From contig NZ_JARYGZ010000001.1 of NCBI RefSeq assembly GCF_029906645.1, forward strand, positions 1,855,208 to 1,919,207: 64,000 bases of DNA, written 5' to 3'. A program made the position numbers and the translations under genes. Origin of the DNA: Sphingomonas oryzagri. GTDB taxonomy: Bacteria; Pseudomonadota; Alphaproteobacteria; Sphingomonadales; Sphingomonadaceae. Below are positions 17,421 to 33,581 of this stretch, piece after piece (the stretch's first letter is position 1; each line of letters begins with the position of its first letter). The notes beneath the pieces are model-generated. The model searched no databases and was not told the origin of the DNA. It was given only the letters and a program-made list of their open reading frames with translations.

Positions 17421-18116
17421 ATGGCCAAGCTGACCAAGAAGGCGAAGACCCTCGCCACCGCCATCGACCGTGACAAGCTGTACGGCGTCACCGAAGCCAT
17501 CGCGCTCGCCAAGGCGAACGCCACCTCCAAGTTCGACGAGACCATCGAGGTCGCGGTGAACCTGGGCGTCGATCCGCGCCACGCCGACCAGATGGTCCGC
17601 GGCGTCGTGACCCTGCCGAAGGGCACCGGCAAGACCGTGCGCGTCGGCGTGTTCGCCCGTGGCGCCAAGGCCGAGGAAGCCAAGGCCGCCGGCGCCGACG
17701 TCGTCGGTGCGGAGGACCTGCTGGAGATCGTCCAGGGCGGCACCATCGAGTTCGAGCGCTGCATCGCGACCCCGGACATGATGGGCCTCGTCGGCCGTCT
17801 CGGTAAGGTGCTGGGCCCCAAGGGCCTGATGCCGAACCCGAAGCTCGGCACCGTGACGATGGACGTCGCCAAGGCCGTGGAAGCGGCCAAGGGCGGCCAG
17901 ATCGAATATCGCGTCGAGAAGGCGGGCATCATCCACGCCGGTCTCGGCAAGGCGAGCTTCTCCGAAGCCGACCTGCGCGAGAATTTCGACGCGCTGCTGG
18001 ACGCGCTGGTCAAGGCCAAGCCGTCGGGCGCCAAGGGCAAGTATGTGAAGAAGATCGCCGTCTCGTCCACCATGGGCGCCGGCATCAAGGTCGACACCGC
18101 CGAGGTCGCGGCCTGA
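17421..18116 (+). CDS. rplA: 50S ribosomal protein L1
   Basis: A 231-residue L1 with [70 protein letters not shown] and the C-terminal [11 protein letters not shown] segment. It forms the L1 stalk and, in many bacteria, represses its own operon by binding the rplKA leader. A strong terminator follows directly, separating rplKA from rplJL. Confidence 0.98.
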   Translation: MAKLTKKAKTLATAIDRDKLYGVTEAIALAKANATSKFDETIEVAVNLGVDPRHADQMVRGVVTLPKGTGKTVRVGVFARGAKAEEAKAAGADVVGAEDLLEIVQGGTIEFERCIATPDMMGLVGRLGKVLGPKGLMPNPKLGTVTMDVAKAVEAAKGGQIEYRVEKAGIIHAGLGKASFSEADLRENFDALLDALVKAKPSGAKGKYVKKIAVSSTMGAGIKVDTAEVAA

Positions 18117-18141
18117 TCTTTCCGATCAGCTGAAACAGGAA

Positions 18142-18168
18142 GGGCCGGGAGCGATCCCGGCCCTTTTT
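18142..18168 (+). terminator. Intrinsic terminator after rplA
   Basis: GGGCCGGGA / TCCCGGCCC 9-bp stem with a GCGA tetraloop and a TTTTT tract. Confidence 0.92.
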
Positions 18169-18200
18169 GTTTGCGCCCAATCTCAGATCCGGAAAAATCC

Positions 18201-18280
18201 GTTCGTGCCGAGCGAAGTCGAGGTACGGGCTTCAAGCGCCGTGCCTGCGTCACGCCCCTCGACTTCGCTCGGGACGAGCG
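18201..18280. repeat. Dispersed palindromic repeat, GAGCGAAGTCGAGG type
   Basis: Perfect 16-bp inverted arms CCGAGCGAAGTCGAGG (18208-18223) and CCTCGACTTCGCTCGG (18257-18272), with flanking GTTCGTGC / GGGACGAGC partly matching. This sequence family is known from intergenic regions of many proteobacterial genomes. Confidence 0.75.
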
Positions 18281-18391
18281 GCGTGGGAACAGCGGAACAT
18301 TAATTTCCGGACAGGCACCCTGCCCCTGCATTGACCTTTTTCCTGAAACACAGTCGGATCGGTCCACCGCGACTTTTCGTGGGGGAGACAC

Positions 18392-18595
18392 ATGATGATC
18401 CGCACTCTCGCTGCCCTGTCCGTCACCGCCCTGATGGCGACCAGCCTCGTCGCCGCGCCCTGCAAGGACGCCAAGGGCAAGTTCACCAAATGCCCCCCGG
18501 CCGCCGCCGCGCCCGCCTTCAACAAGGACGCCAAGGGTCGCTGCCACGTCGCTTCCGGCCCCAAGAAGGGCCAGCTGATGAAGTGCCCGAAGTAA
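18392..18595 (+). CDS. Small exported cysteine-containing protein
   Basis: A 67-residue protein, family not recognised. A signal peptide (MMIRTLAALSVTALMATSLVAA) is followed by a mature 45-residue lysine-rich peptide with two related units: PCKDAKGKFTKCPP and NKDAKGRCHVASGPKKGQLMKCPK. Four cysteines suggest two disulfides after export. A GGGGGAG ribosome site precedes the ATG. It sits between the rplKA terminator and the rplJL promoter region and is probably an independent gene. Confidence 0.7.
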   Translation: MMIRTLAALSVTALMATSLVAAPCKDAKGKFTKCPPAAAAPAFNKDAKGRCHVASGPKKGQLMKCPK

Positions 18596-18613
18596 GCGCC
18601 CGACATTGATCGA

Positions 18614-18641
18614 TTGACTTTCGGGGCGCGCCCGCTAAGAG
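18614..18641 (+). promoter_or_regulatory. Candidate promoter of rplJL
   Basis: TTGACT (18614-18619) followed after 16 bases by TAAGAG (18636-18641). Within it lies an inverted repeat GGGCGCG / CGCGCCC (about 18624-18647) that might also end the preceding gene. Weak -10 match, so tentative. Confidence 0.35.
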
Positions 18642-18647
18642 CGCGCC

Positions 18648-18915
18648 CTTCGGGATGTCGCGAGACCTCCCGATGCCGTCCGAGACTGCAGCTGGGGTTT
18701 GCCCTTAATCGTGCTGCATAGGCGGGGAAGAGTTTTACCGGACAAGCCGTGTGATGGCGGGTTTCCGGGTCTGCCGCGCGAAGGGTCTTCGAACCCGCAC
18801 CAGCGCGACCAGTCGACGATTTCCCACGGACGTTTGCCATGAGGCCGCAAGGCTTCGTGGTCGAACCCCGGTTGCCCGCGTTGGGCCGCCGGATACGTAC
18901 GAAGTGGAGATTGGC
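18648..18915 (+). promoter_or_regulatory. Long leader of rplJ, probable L10-type autoregulatory region
   Basis: The 320 bases between 18595 and rplJ contain no convincing gene. In most bacteria the rplJ leader binds the L10(L12)4 complex and shuts off its own translation; length and position here fit. Several short stems are visible, for example GGAAGAGTTTTACC with GGTTTCC neighbours. Assigned by position, not by a matched structure. Confidence 0.45.
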
Positions 18916-19431
18916 ATGGATCGCGATCAGAAGTCCGCGGCTGTTGCCGAGCTGAACCGCACTTTCACCGAGAGCGGCGTGGTGGTTGTCACCCGCAACC
19001 TCGGCCTCTCGGTCACGCAGGCGACTGCGCTCCGGGTGAAGATGCGTGATGCTGGCGCCAGCTACAAGGTTGCCAAGAACCGCCTCGCCCGCATCGCCGC
19101 CGAAGGCACGTCCTACACCTCGCTCAGCGATCTGCTGAAGGGGCCGACCGCGCTTTCGTCGTCCAAGGATCCGGTGGCGGCCGCCAAGGCCGTCGTCGAA
19201 TTCGCGAAGACCACCGACAAGATCGAAATTGTCGGCGGCGCGATGGGGAACACCGTCCTCGACGTGAACGGCGTGAAGGCTCTGGCCGAACTGCCGTCGC
19301 TCGACGAGCTGCGTGCCAAGCTCGTGGGCCTTATCCAGGCTCCCGCGCAGAAGCTCGCCTCGGTCACGCAGGCCCCCGCCGCGCAGCTCGCGCGCGTGTT
19401 CGGCGCCTATGCGGCGAAGGACGCGGCCTGA
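18916..19431 (+). CDS. rplJ: 50S ribosomal protein L10
   Basis: A 171-residue L10: MDRDQKSAAVAELNRTFTESGVVVVTRNLGLSV, LRVKMRDAGASYKVAKNRLARIA, and the C-terminal helix (APAQKLASVTQAPAAQLARVFGAYA) that holds the L7/L12 dimers. The ATG at 18916 follows GTGGAGA. The reading frame is open for 55 codons upstream but that stretch is unlike L10. rplL follows after 78 bases. Confidence 0.97.
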   Translation: MDRDQKSAAVAELNRTFTESGVVVVTRNLGLSVTQATALRVKMRDAGASYKVAKNRLARIAAEGTSYTSLSDLLKGPTALSSSKDPVAAAKAVVEFAKTTDKIEIVGGAMGNTVLDVNGVKALAELPSLDELRAKLVGLIQAPAQKLASVTQAPAAQLARVFGAYAAKDAA

Positions 19432-19509
19432 TCCTTCAGGCCCGAGACGTTCTGAACCTTATTTCGAAGACACATTGGGGCCGAAGCGCCCCGCACATGG
19501 AGACCTACA

Positions 19510-19887
19510 ATGGCTGACCTGCAGAAGCTCGTTGACGACCTGTCCGCCCTGACCGTTCTCGAGGCCGCCGAGCTCTCGAAGCTGCTCGAAGAGAAGTGGG
19601 GCGTTTCGGCCGCCGCTGCGGTGGCGGTTGCCGCCCCGGCCGGCGGTGGCGCCGGTGCCCCGGCCGCCGAAGAGAAGACCGAGTTCGACGTCGTTCTCAC
19701 CGGCGACGGTGGCAAGAAGATCAACGTCATCAAGGAAGTCCGCGCGATCACCGGCCTGGGCCTGACCGAGGCGAAGGCCCTGGTCGAGGGCGCGCCGAAG
19801 GCCGTCAAGGAAGGCGTGAACAAGGACGAGGCCGAGAAGATCAAGAAGCAGCTCGAGGAAGCCGGCGCGACCGTCGAGCTGAAGTAA
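19510..19887 (+). CDS. rplL: 50S ribosomal protein L7/L12
   Basis: A 125-residue L7/L12: N-terminal dimerisation domain ([31 protein letters not shown]), an Ala/Gly/Pro hinge (about 36-54), and a C-terminal domain ([40 protein letters not shown]) that recruits translational GTPases. A GGAGACC ribosome site precedes the ATG. Followed by an intrinsic terminator. Confidence 0.98.
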   Translation: MADLQKLVDDLSALTVLEAAELSKLLEEKWGVSAAAAVAVAAPAGGGAGAPAAEEKTEFDVVLTGDGGKKINVIKEVRAITGLGLTEAKALVEGAPKAVKEGVNKDEAEKIKKQLEEAGATVELK

Positions 19888-19933
19888 TCCGGCGCGTCCT
19901 CACGGACGCACCGGCCTTCAGAGCCAAACAGGA

Positions 19934-19963
19934 GGGGCGGCCCGGCAACGGGTCGCCCCTTTT
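19934..19963 (+). terminator. Intrinsic terminator after rplL
   Basis: GGGGCGGCCCG / CGGGTCGCCCC stem (one G-T wobble), GCAA loop, TTTT tail. It separates rplJL from the following gene and rpoBC. Confidence 0.85.
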
Positions 19964-20049
19964 GCATGATATGTTGCTGGTCGGCAGCAATGCTGCACGG
20001 CCGACGCAATTGCCGATGCCACCGGCAATGCGCGGGAGAAACCCGAGAC

Positions 20050-20856
20050 ATGGCAGGGGGCCATGGTCCACCCATGGGTCCGAATCAATCGTCGAGGCTG
20101 GAAAGCCTCGCCTGCCTCGCCGCGCGTGTGCGCCTGCTCAGCGATGTCCACGAGCGGGGCTGCGACATGGGCATCCCCCTTCCCCTTGGGGCCAAACGCC
20201 TTCGCCGGATCGAGCGGATCGAGCAGGCCGGGCTGGTTTTCGTCCATATCCCCAAGGCGGCCGGCATGTCGGTGAGCGAGGCGCTGTACGGCCTGTGGGT
20301 GAAGCACGCCTCGATCCGCTGGCTCCACCGGGTGCAAGGCGGACGGCTGGCCGGGTTGCCGAGTTTCGCGATCCTGCGCCATCCGGCGGATCGTTTCCTG
20401 TCCGCCTATCGCTTCGCCCGCGCCGGGGGGAGCGCCCGCGCGGGCAACCATGTGTCGGAACCTTTCAACACGCTCTACCGCGCCTTCCGGTCGATCGACG
20501 ATGCGCTGGATCACGTCGCGGGTGCCCGCAGCCCCTATGCGGTCGACCACATCTTCCGCCCCCAGCGCTGGTATGTGTCCGATCGCGCCGGGCGCATTGC
20601 GGTCGATCGCCTCGTGCGGATCAACGATATCGCGCGATTGACGATGATGGTGCCGGGATTTCCCGATCGCGCCATTCCCGTCATCAACCGGAGCGAGGGC
20701 GAGCCGATCGCGCTGACCGGCGCGCAGATGCGGCGGCTGCAGACGCTCTATGCCGGCGACTTCGCGCTTTGGGAGCAGCTTTGCGCCGGCGTCACCCCGG
20801 AAGCCGCCGGGCACCCGCCGGGCGTCCTGTCACCGCCATCGCTGGCGGCTGCCTGA
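20050..20856 (+). CDS. Sulfotransferase family 2-like protein
   Basis: About 268 residues from ATG 20050; ATGs at 20074 and 20167 are alternatives. It has both PAPS-binding motifs of the family: GLVFVHIPKAAGMSVSEAL (5'-phosphosulfate loop, HIPKAAG) and FAILRHPADRFLSAYRFAR (3'-phosphate loop, R-P-R-S-Y). The HIPKAAG form matches the carbohydrate sulfotransferase-2 group, which in bacteria often acts on surface polysaccharide or lipid. The acceptor is unknown. Finding it between rplL and rpoB is unusual; terminators on both sides suggest it is expressed on its own. Confidence 0.8.
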   Translation: MAGGHGPPMGPNQSSRLESLACLAARVRLLSDVHERGCDMGIPLPLGAKRLRRIERIEQAGLVFVHIPKAAGMSVSEALYGLWVKHASIRWLHRVQGGRLAGLPSFAILRHPADRFLSAYRFARAGGSARAGNHVSEPFNTLYRAFRSIDDALDHVAGARSPYAVDHIFRPQRWYVSDRAGRIAVDRLVRINDIARLTMMVPGFPDRAIPVINRSEGEPIALTGAQMRRLQTLYAGDFALWEQLCAGVTPEAAGHPPGVLSPPSLAAA

Positions 20857-20985
20857 CCATCGGGGCAGAGAAACCCCTTTTCTTCTGCGCCCCGCGCATT
20901 ATATAGCGCTTCCATCCGACATCACTGGCCGTTCGCTCGCTTGTACCATGCGCGTGTTCGGCCGTCCGCCAGAGCCTTCGGGACA

Positions 20986-21082
20986 CGGCCCGCCTTGCGC
21001 AACGGGCCGCGACGAATGGAAGACTAAGGCGGGATCAAGAGTGCAGCAGTGCGGCCCCGACAGCCCGGGACCGCACTTTTTT
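20986..21082 (+). promoter_or_regulatory. Candidate transcription attenuator before rpoB
   Basis: Four pairing segments can be drawn: A CGGCCCG (20986-20992), B CGGGCCGC (21003-21010), C AGTGCGGCCCC (21048-21058), D CCGGGACCGCACT (21065-21077) followed by TTTTTT. C:D is a strong intrinsic terminator, A:B a 7-bp hairpin, and B:C (GGGCCGC with GCGGCCC) a 7-bp antiterminator that excludes both. It lies 89 bases before the rpoB start, in a 314-base gene-free stretch. How the choice is made cannot be seen; there is no clear leader peptide. Confidence 0.6.
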
Positions 21083-21170
21083 GCGTGGCTCTCCCCGAGT
21101 CGCGCACCGGCTGCAGGGGGTGCTGCGAGGCGCCCCCGCGACGAGATTAATAGCGAGGACGAGACCAGGC

Positions 21171-25328
<4,158 letters not shown>

Positions 25329-25410
25329 CGGGACCTGCGAGCAGCGGTTTAGGAAACCGTTGCTCGCCTTCCCTCCCCGCCCTGAGTTTGACCCCTAGAG
25401 GGACTGAATT

Positions 25411-29685
<4,275 letters not shown>

Positions 29686-29722
29686 TCGCTCGGCCGTTCG
29701 GCGCCCCGCTGAACCGACAAAG

Positions 29723-29759
29723 CCCCTTCCGAGAGCGATCTCGGGAGGGGTTTTGTTTT
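29723..29759 (+). terminator. Intrinsic terminator of rpoBC
   Basis: CCCCTTCCGAGA / TCTCGGGAGGGG 12-bp stem (one wobble), GCGA loop, then TTTTGTTTT. Confidence 0.95.
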
Positions 29760-29950
29760 GGCGCCCATATCGTCGCAGACGCCGATATCCATTCCAGATG
29801 CGCTTCGGCGAGGTCCGGTGGCTATCGCCGAATGGCCGTTCGTCGACCTCGTCTACCCCCGAATATCACGCGCCTTGCCTTAAGCATGATTATGCGACGC
29901 CGCGAGCAGCGCTAATCCAGGTTAGAAACGAGCGAGCGGGGGCGCTTGGC

Positions 29951-31015
29951 ATGGATGAGGTGCACGCGCGTCAGCATCATCTAACGCTGGACGCCATGCG
30001 CGGCGTCGCCGCGCTGGGGGTGGTGTGGTTCCATCTTCACTTCGTCGTCGGATATGATTCTGCGGGTCCGCTCGCCGTGGATTTTTTCTTCCTGTTGAGC
30101 GGTTTCGTCGTCGCCGGCGCCTACGATGATCGGCTCGACAAGAATCTGGACATGATCAGTTTCAGCCGGAAGCGCCTCTTGCGCATGTATCCTCTTTTCC
30201 TGGCGGGGCTTTGTCTCTCGCTTGCGGTCCAGGAGGTGCTGATCGCGACGGGCTTCAGCAGGTTGGACCAGAAGGATACCCTGCTGTCCTTCCTGGTCGA
30301 GATGGTCTGGCTTCCGTCACCTTTCAATCGCGATGCCTTCACCTTTCCGCTCGATGGCCCGGCATGGTCGCTATCCTTCGAAATCCTGATCAACCTGCTG
30401 TTCGCATTGCTCCACCGCCACCTGACGAACCGCCGTCTGGCCCTGCTCAGCGTATCGGCCGGCTGCATGGTGGTAACGGCCGTCATGGTGCTCGGGACCG
30501 TGAATTTCGGCTGGTCATGGGCGACACTGCCCCTGGGATTGGCCCGCGTACTATTCTCGTTCCCGGCCGGTGTGCTGATGTGGCGGTACAGGAAGCGAAT
30601 TCCGATCATCCTCGGTCGGATCCCGCCCTGGATGCTGCTTGCCGCGCTCGGCGCCGTACTCGTACTTCCGGAGACACGGGCCTCGGATATCCTGTTCCTG
30701 CTTTTCGGATCGCCGCTGCTCGTCGCGAGCGGTTTCAGAGGGAGCGATTTCCGGACCGGCGGTCTCTTCCGGTTCCTGGGCGATGCCTCCTATCCGCTCT
30801 ACGCCCTGCACGGCCCCACGATCCTGCTGATCCAGGGGGTCGCCAAGCGCCTGCACCTCGGCGTCTTCGCCGTGCCGGTCGCGCTGGGATATGTCGTGGC
30901 GATGCTGTTCCTATCGAGAATTGTCGCATCGTCGGATCTGGCCGTGCGTCAGGCGCTGGGTCGTATGATGGATCGCGACGGACGGCCAGCAGGAAGATCG
31001 AGCGCGCTGATCTAG
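29951..31015 (+). CDS. Acyltransferase family 3 membrane protein
   Basis: A 354-residue integral membrane protein of the acyltransferase-3 (OafA/NodX-like) family, with about ten predicted helices. Diagnostic pieces: LTLDAMRGVAALGVVWFHLHF (catalytic histidine region after the R), PLAVDFFFLLSGFVVAGAYD, SFSRKRLLRMYPLFLAGL and DGPAWSLSFEILINLL. These enzymes O-acylate surface sugars or exported compounds. Target unknown; no polysaccharide cluster is adjacent. Base composition is slightly less GC-biased than its neighbours. ATG 29951 gives the normal short N-terminus. Confidence 0.88.
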   Translation: MDEVHARQHHLTLDAMRGVAALGVVWFHLHFVVGYDSAGPLAVDFFFLLSGFVVAGAYDDRLDKNLDMISFSRKRLLRMYPLFLAGLCLSLAVQEVLIATGFSRLDQKDTLLSFLVEMVWLPSPFNRDAFTFPLDGPAWSLSFEILINLLFALLHRHLTNRRLALLSVSAGCMVVTAVMVLGTVNFGWSWATLPLGLARVLFSFPAGVLMWRYRKRIPIILGRIPPWMLLAALGAVLVLPETRASDILFLLFGSPLLVASGFRGSDFRTGGLFRFLGDASYPLYALHGPTILLIQGVAKRLHLGVFAVPVALGYVVAMLFLSRIVASSDLAVRQALGRMMDRDGRPAGRSSALI

Positions 31016-31150
31016 CATCCATCAGGCGATGCCCGCCCGATGGTCCGATCGTGTTTACCGGCTCCCCTTCGCTCCTCGTCTCTATTGCACGACCGTACAA
31101 CCCCCGCCATCATCCCCCCTCGGGAGTTATCAAGACGGAGTCGGGGCACC

Positions 31151-32539
31151 ATGCGCAACGCCATCATCGCCAGCCTGTTCGCAACCCTTCTGGCGAGCGC
31201 GGCCCCCGCCCTCCCCGCCCATCCGCAGGCGGAAAGCCAGGCGCTCGAACTCGCCAAGCAGGCGATCGCGCTGCGGTCCGTGCGCGGGCCGGGCAACAAG
31301 ACGCCGGAGGTCGCAGCACTCTACAAGGCGGCGCTGGTCGCCGGCGGCTTCAAGGACAGCGACGTCACCATCACCCCGGTGGACGACACCGCCTATCTGA
31401 TCGCCACCTGGCCGGGCAGCGATCCGTCGCTGAAACCGCTGGTCATCTCCGGCCACATGGATGTGGTGGAGGCCGATCCGAAGGACTGGACGCGCGATCC
31501 CTTCACGCCGATCGTCGAGAATGGCTATCTGTTCGGGCGCGGCGCCACCGACATGAAGCTCGACGGCACGCTTGCCATCGCCTCGCTGATCGAACTGAAG
31601 CGGGAGGGCTACAAGCCGAAGCGCACCATCGTCATCGAATTTTCCGGCGACGAGGAGACGGTGATGAAGACCAGCGCGATCATCGCGCAGAAGCTCTCCA
31701 ACGCCGAACTGGTGCTCAACATCGACGGCGGCGGCGGCGCCTATGACGAGACGAGTGGCAAGCCCGAATATTTCACCTGGTCCGGCGCCGAGAAGGCCTA
31801 TGCCGATTTCCAGCTGACCGTCACCAATCCGGGCGGCCACTCGTCCGAACCGCGGCCCGAAAACGCCATCGACCAGCTCGCCGCCGGCCTCGTCCGCATC
31901 GGCCAATATCATTTCAAGCCCGAGCTGAACGACCTGACCCGCCTATCGCTGATGCAGGAATCCAAATATGAGGATGCGCAGACGGGTGCTGCGATGCGTG
32001 CCTTTGTCGCCAATCCGGAGGACAAGGCCGCGATCGCGACGCTCACCGCCAATCCGGCGACGGTCGGCCGCATCGGCACCACCTGCGTCGCGACGATGAT
32101 CGACGGCGGCCACGCGCAGAACGCCCTGCCCCAGCGCGCCACCGCCAACATCAACTGCCGCATCTTCCCCGGCCACCCCTTCCCCGAGATCATGGCCGAG
32201 TTGCAGCGCGTCGCCGCCGAGCCGGCGATCCAGTTCAAGGACGTGACCGAGGGTTCGGTCGCCACCCCGCCCTCGCCGCTGCGGCCGGATTTCGTGAAAG
32301 CGGTCGAGACCTCGATCCACAAGGTCTATCCGGGCGTGCCCGTGTTCCCCAGCCAGTCCTCGGGCGCCAGCGACAGCATGTGGTTCCGTCATGTCGGCGT
32401 GCCGAGCTACGGCGCCAGCCCGGTGTTCATCAAGGAATCGGAGGATTTCAGCCACGGCCTGAACGAGCGCACGCCGATCGCCAACATCCCGCCGGCGATC
32501 ACCTACTATCTCTCGCTGATCCCGGCCCTGTCGAGCTGA
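31151..32539 (+). CDS. Exported M20 family metallopeptidase
   Basis: A 462-residue zinc carboxypeptidase/dipeptidase with a signal peptide (MRNAIIASLFATLLASAAPALPA). Metal-binding and catalytic motifs: SGHMDVVEAD (His and catalytic Asp), GRGATDMKLDG (bridging Asp), SGDEETVMKT (catalytic Glu pair), and a late FSHGLNER histidine. An M20 dimerisation domain is inserted at about 220-340 (NPGGHSSEPRPENAIDQLA). It would hydrolyse peptides in the periplasm; the substrate is not evident. Confidence 0.92.
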   Translation: MRNAIIASLFATLLASAAPALPAHPQAESQALELAKQAIALRSVRGPGNKTPEVAALYKAALVAGGFKDSDVTITPVDDTAYLIATWPGSDPSLKPLVISGHMDVVEADPKDWTRDPFTPIVENGYLFGRGATDMKLDGTLAIASLIELKREGYKPKRTIVIEFSGDEETVMKTSAIIAQKLSNAELVLNIDGGGGAYDETSGKPEYFTWSGAEKAYADFQLTVTNPGGHSSEPRPENAIDQLAAGLVRIGQYHFKPELNDLTRLSLMQESKYEDAQTGAAMRAFVANPEDKAAIATLTANPATVGRIGTTCVATMIDGGHAQNALPQRATANINCRIFPGHPFPEIMAELQRVAAEPAIQFKDVTEGSVATPPSPLRPDFVKAVETSIHKVYPGVPVFPSQSSGASDSMWFRHVGVPSYGASPVFIKESEDFSHGLNERTPIANIPPAITYYLSLIPALSS

Positions 32540-32562
32540 CGGCGCACGCAGTGAGGTTTGCC

Positions 32563-32591
32563 TTGACATATTGAACCATTTAGGTTATAAG
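32563..32591 (+). promoter_or_regulatory. Near-consensus sigma-70 promoter
   Basis: TTGACA (32563-32568), 17-base spacer, TATAAG (32586-32591); predicted start about 32598. The -35 is a perfect consensus and the whole is the best housekeeping promoter seen in the window. No coding sequence follows for 400 bases. Confidence 0.75.
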
Positions 32592-32597
32592 TCGCCG

Positions 32598-32850
32598 CGT
32601 TCTTCAAACCCGAAGCGCACGGGAGCGAAGGACGGAACCGAGCCGCGACGCGTCAGCGCCGAGGCCCGGACGGCCGGCGCGGAGTCATCCGGTTAAAAGC
32701 CGAAGCTTCGCTGAAAAAACTGTAACCCCGGGACTGTCGTGACACCCTGCCAGGCCAACCGTGGGCAGGGGCTTCTGGTCCCGAACTCAAAGTCTGGACG
32801 CGGCTCCGGTTACGATCCGCACTTGCTTACCCCAAGCCGTCCAGCAACCG
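32598..32850 (+). ncRNA. Unidentified structured RNA (sRNA or orphan leader)
   Basis: Directly behind the strong promoter is a region with nested pairing. A long closing stem joins AACCGAGCCGCG (32636-32647) to CGCGGCT-C-CGGTT (32799-32811). Inside are GCGCC/GGCGC with GGCC/GGCC (32656-32680), AGC-GAAGCTTC-GCT (about 32698-32712), CGGGAC/GTCCCG (32729-32734 with 32778-32783) enclosing CCCTGCC/GGCAGGG. The 3' side of the closing stem can alternatively pair downstream: CTGGAC..GGCT (32794-32805) with AGCCGTCCAG (32835-32844). It does not match what I know of RNase P, tmRNA, SRP, 6S or cobalamin/TPP riboswitches. Further hairpins follow at 32886-32910 and 32929-32950. Confidence 0.5.
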
Positions 32851-33010
32851 GGTGCCATTGGCAAAGGACGCGCCGGCCGTGACCTTCCCCCTGTCCTGAT
32901 TCTACGGGGGACGTGTGCCTTCTCCAGATCCTCCCACTTGCGGGGAGGATTGAGGATGGCGGCTAACGCCCCACTTGCGGACATCCGTGGCAGGTGCCAA
33001 CCTTCGACCC

Positions 33011-33436
33011 ATGACTGGTGATTGGCTTTCTCGTCTTGAGGGGCACCTCGTTGGACGTCAGTGCGAGATCGGTCGCCGAGAGACTGGCTGGGTGGTCAAC
33101 TTGGTCGGCGGTGGGGGCATTGCCCTTCCGATCCCATGGCGGATCGTTGCGGACGGCCGGATTGCATTCGCAAACGAGGATGACGGCCACAAGTTTGGCC
33201 TTCCAGCGCCCGTAGATGGCGAGGCCAAGGCGAACGACCTCATCGGATCACGCTTTATCACCGGCGCATCTGTAGATAGCCAGACGGCGGACCTAACGGT
33301 CCACTTTGGCAACGATTTACGACTCGATGCCTTCAACAACTCTTGCGGATATGAAGGATGGCACATCAGCCTACCGCCGGAGCGCGGAGGCATGTCTGTC
33401 GTCGCGATGGGTGGAGGGGACGTCGCGATCTTTTAA
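33011..33436 (+). CDS. Hypothetical protein
   Basis: A 141-residue soluble protein, family not recognised. The sequence (MTGDWLSRLEGHLVGRQCEIGRRETGWVVNL then alternating beta-like segments such as IALPIPWRIVADGRIAF, LTVHFGNDLRLDAFNNSCGYEGWHISLP) looks like a small beta-rich protein. Similar short immunity-like or DUF proteins of this style are common, so a role in a toxin/immunity pair is possible but unsupported. Base composition is lower in GC than neighbours. A TTG at 32975 is an alternative start. It lies downstream of the structured RNA and might be its regulated gene. Confidence 0.55.
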   Translation: MTGDWLSRLEGHLVGRQCEIGRRETGWVVNLVGGGGIALPIPWRIVADGRIAFANEDDGHKFGLPAPVDGEAKANDLIGSRFITGASVDSQTADLTVHFGNDLRLDAFNNSCGYEGWHISLPPERGGMSVVAMGGGDVAIF

Positions 33437-33581
33437 TGACCGCTATCCACCAGCCCGTGCCGATCGCGCCCATCGTGGGCACCTCGAACTGCCACATAGC
33501 CGCCCGGCCGGTCTCGGACGGCAAATCCGCCGGGCCGTTGCCGCCCCAGTTGCGGTTGTCCCGAACGCCTGACATCAGTAG

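Noticed and set aside
32598-32820. Cobalamin riboswitch
   Set aside because: The short ACTGTAACC and CCTGCCAGG strings recall it, but the core CCGCAACTGT, GGGAAGGC and CAGGAGACCTGCC blocks are absent and no B12 gene follows.
32761-33021. 86-codon ORF downstream of the strong promoter
   Set aside because: No ribosome site at its GTG start, composition not protein-like, and it overlaps the RNA stems.
33011-33436. Toxin-immunity pair with the gene at 33582
   Set aside because: Both are small, lower-GC unknowns, but neither shows a toxin motif or secretion tag that would support it.
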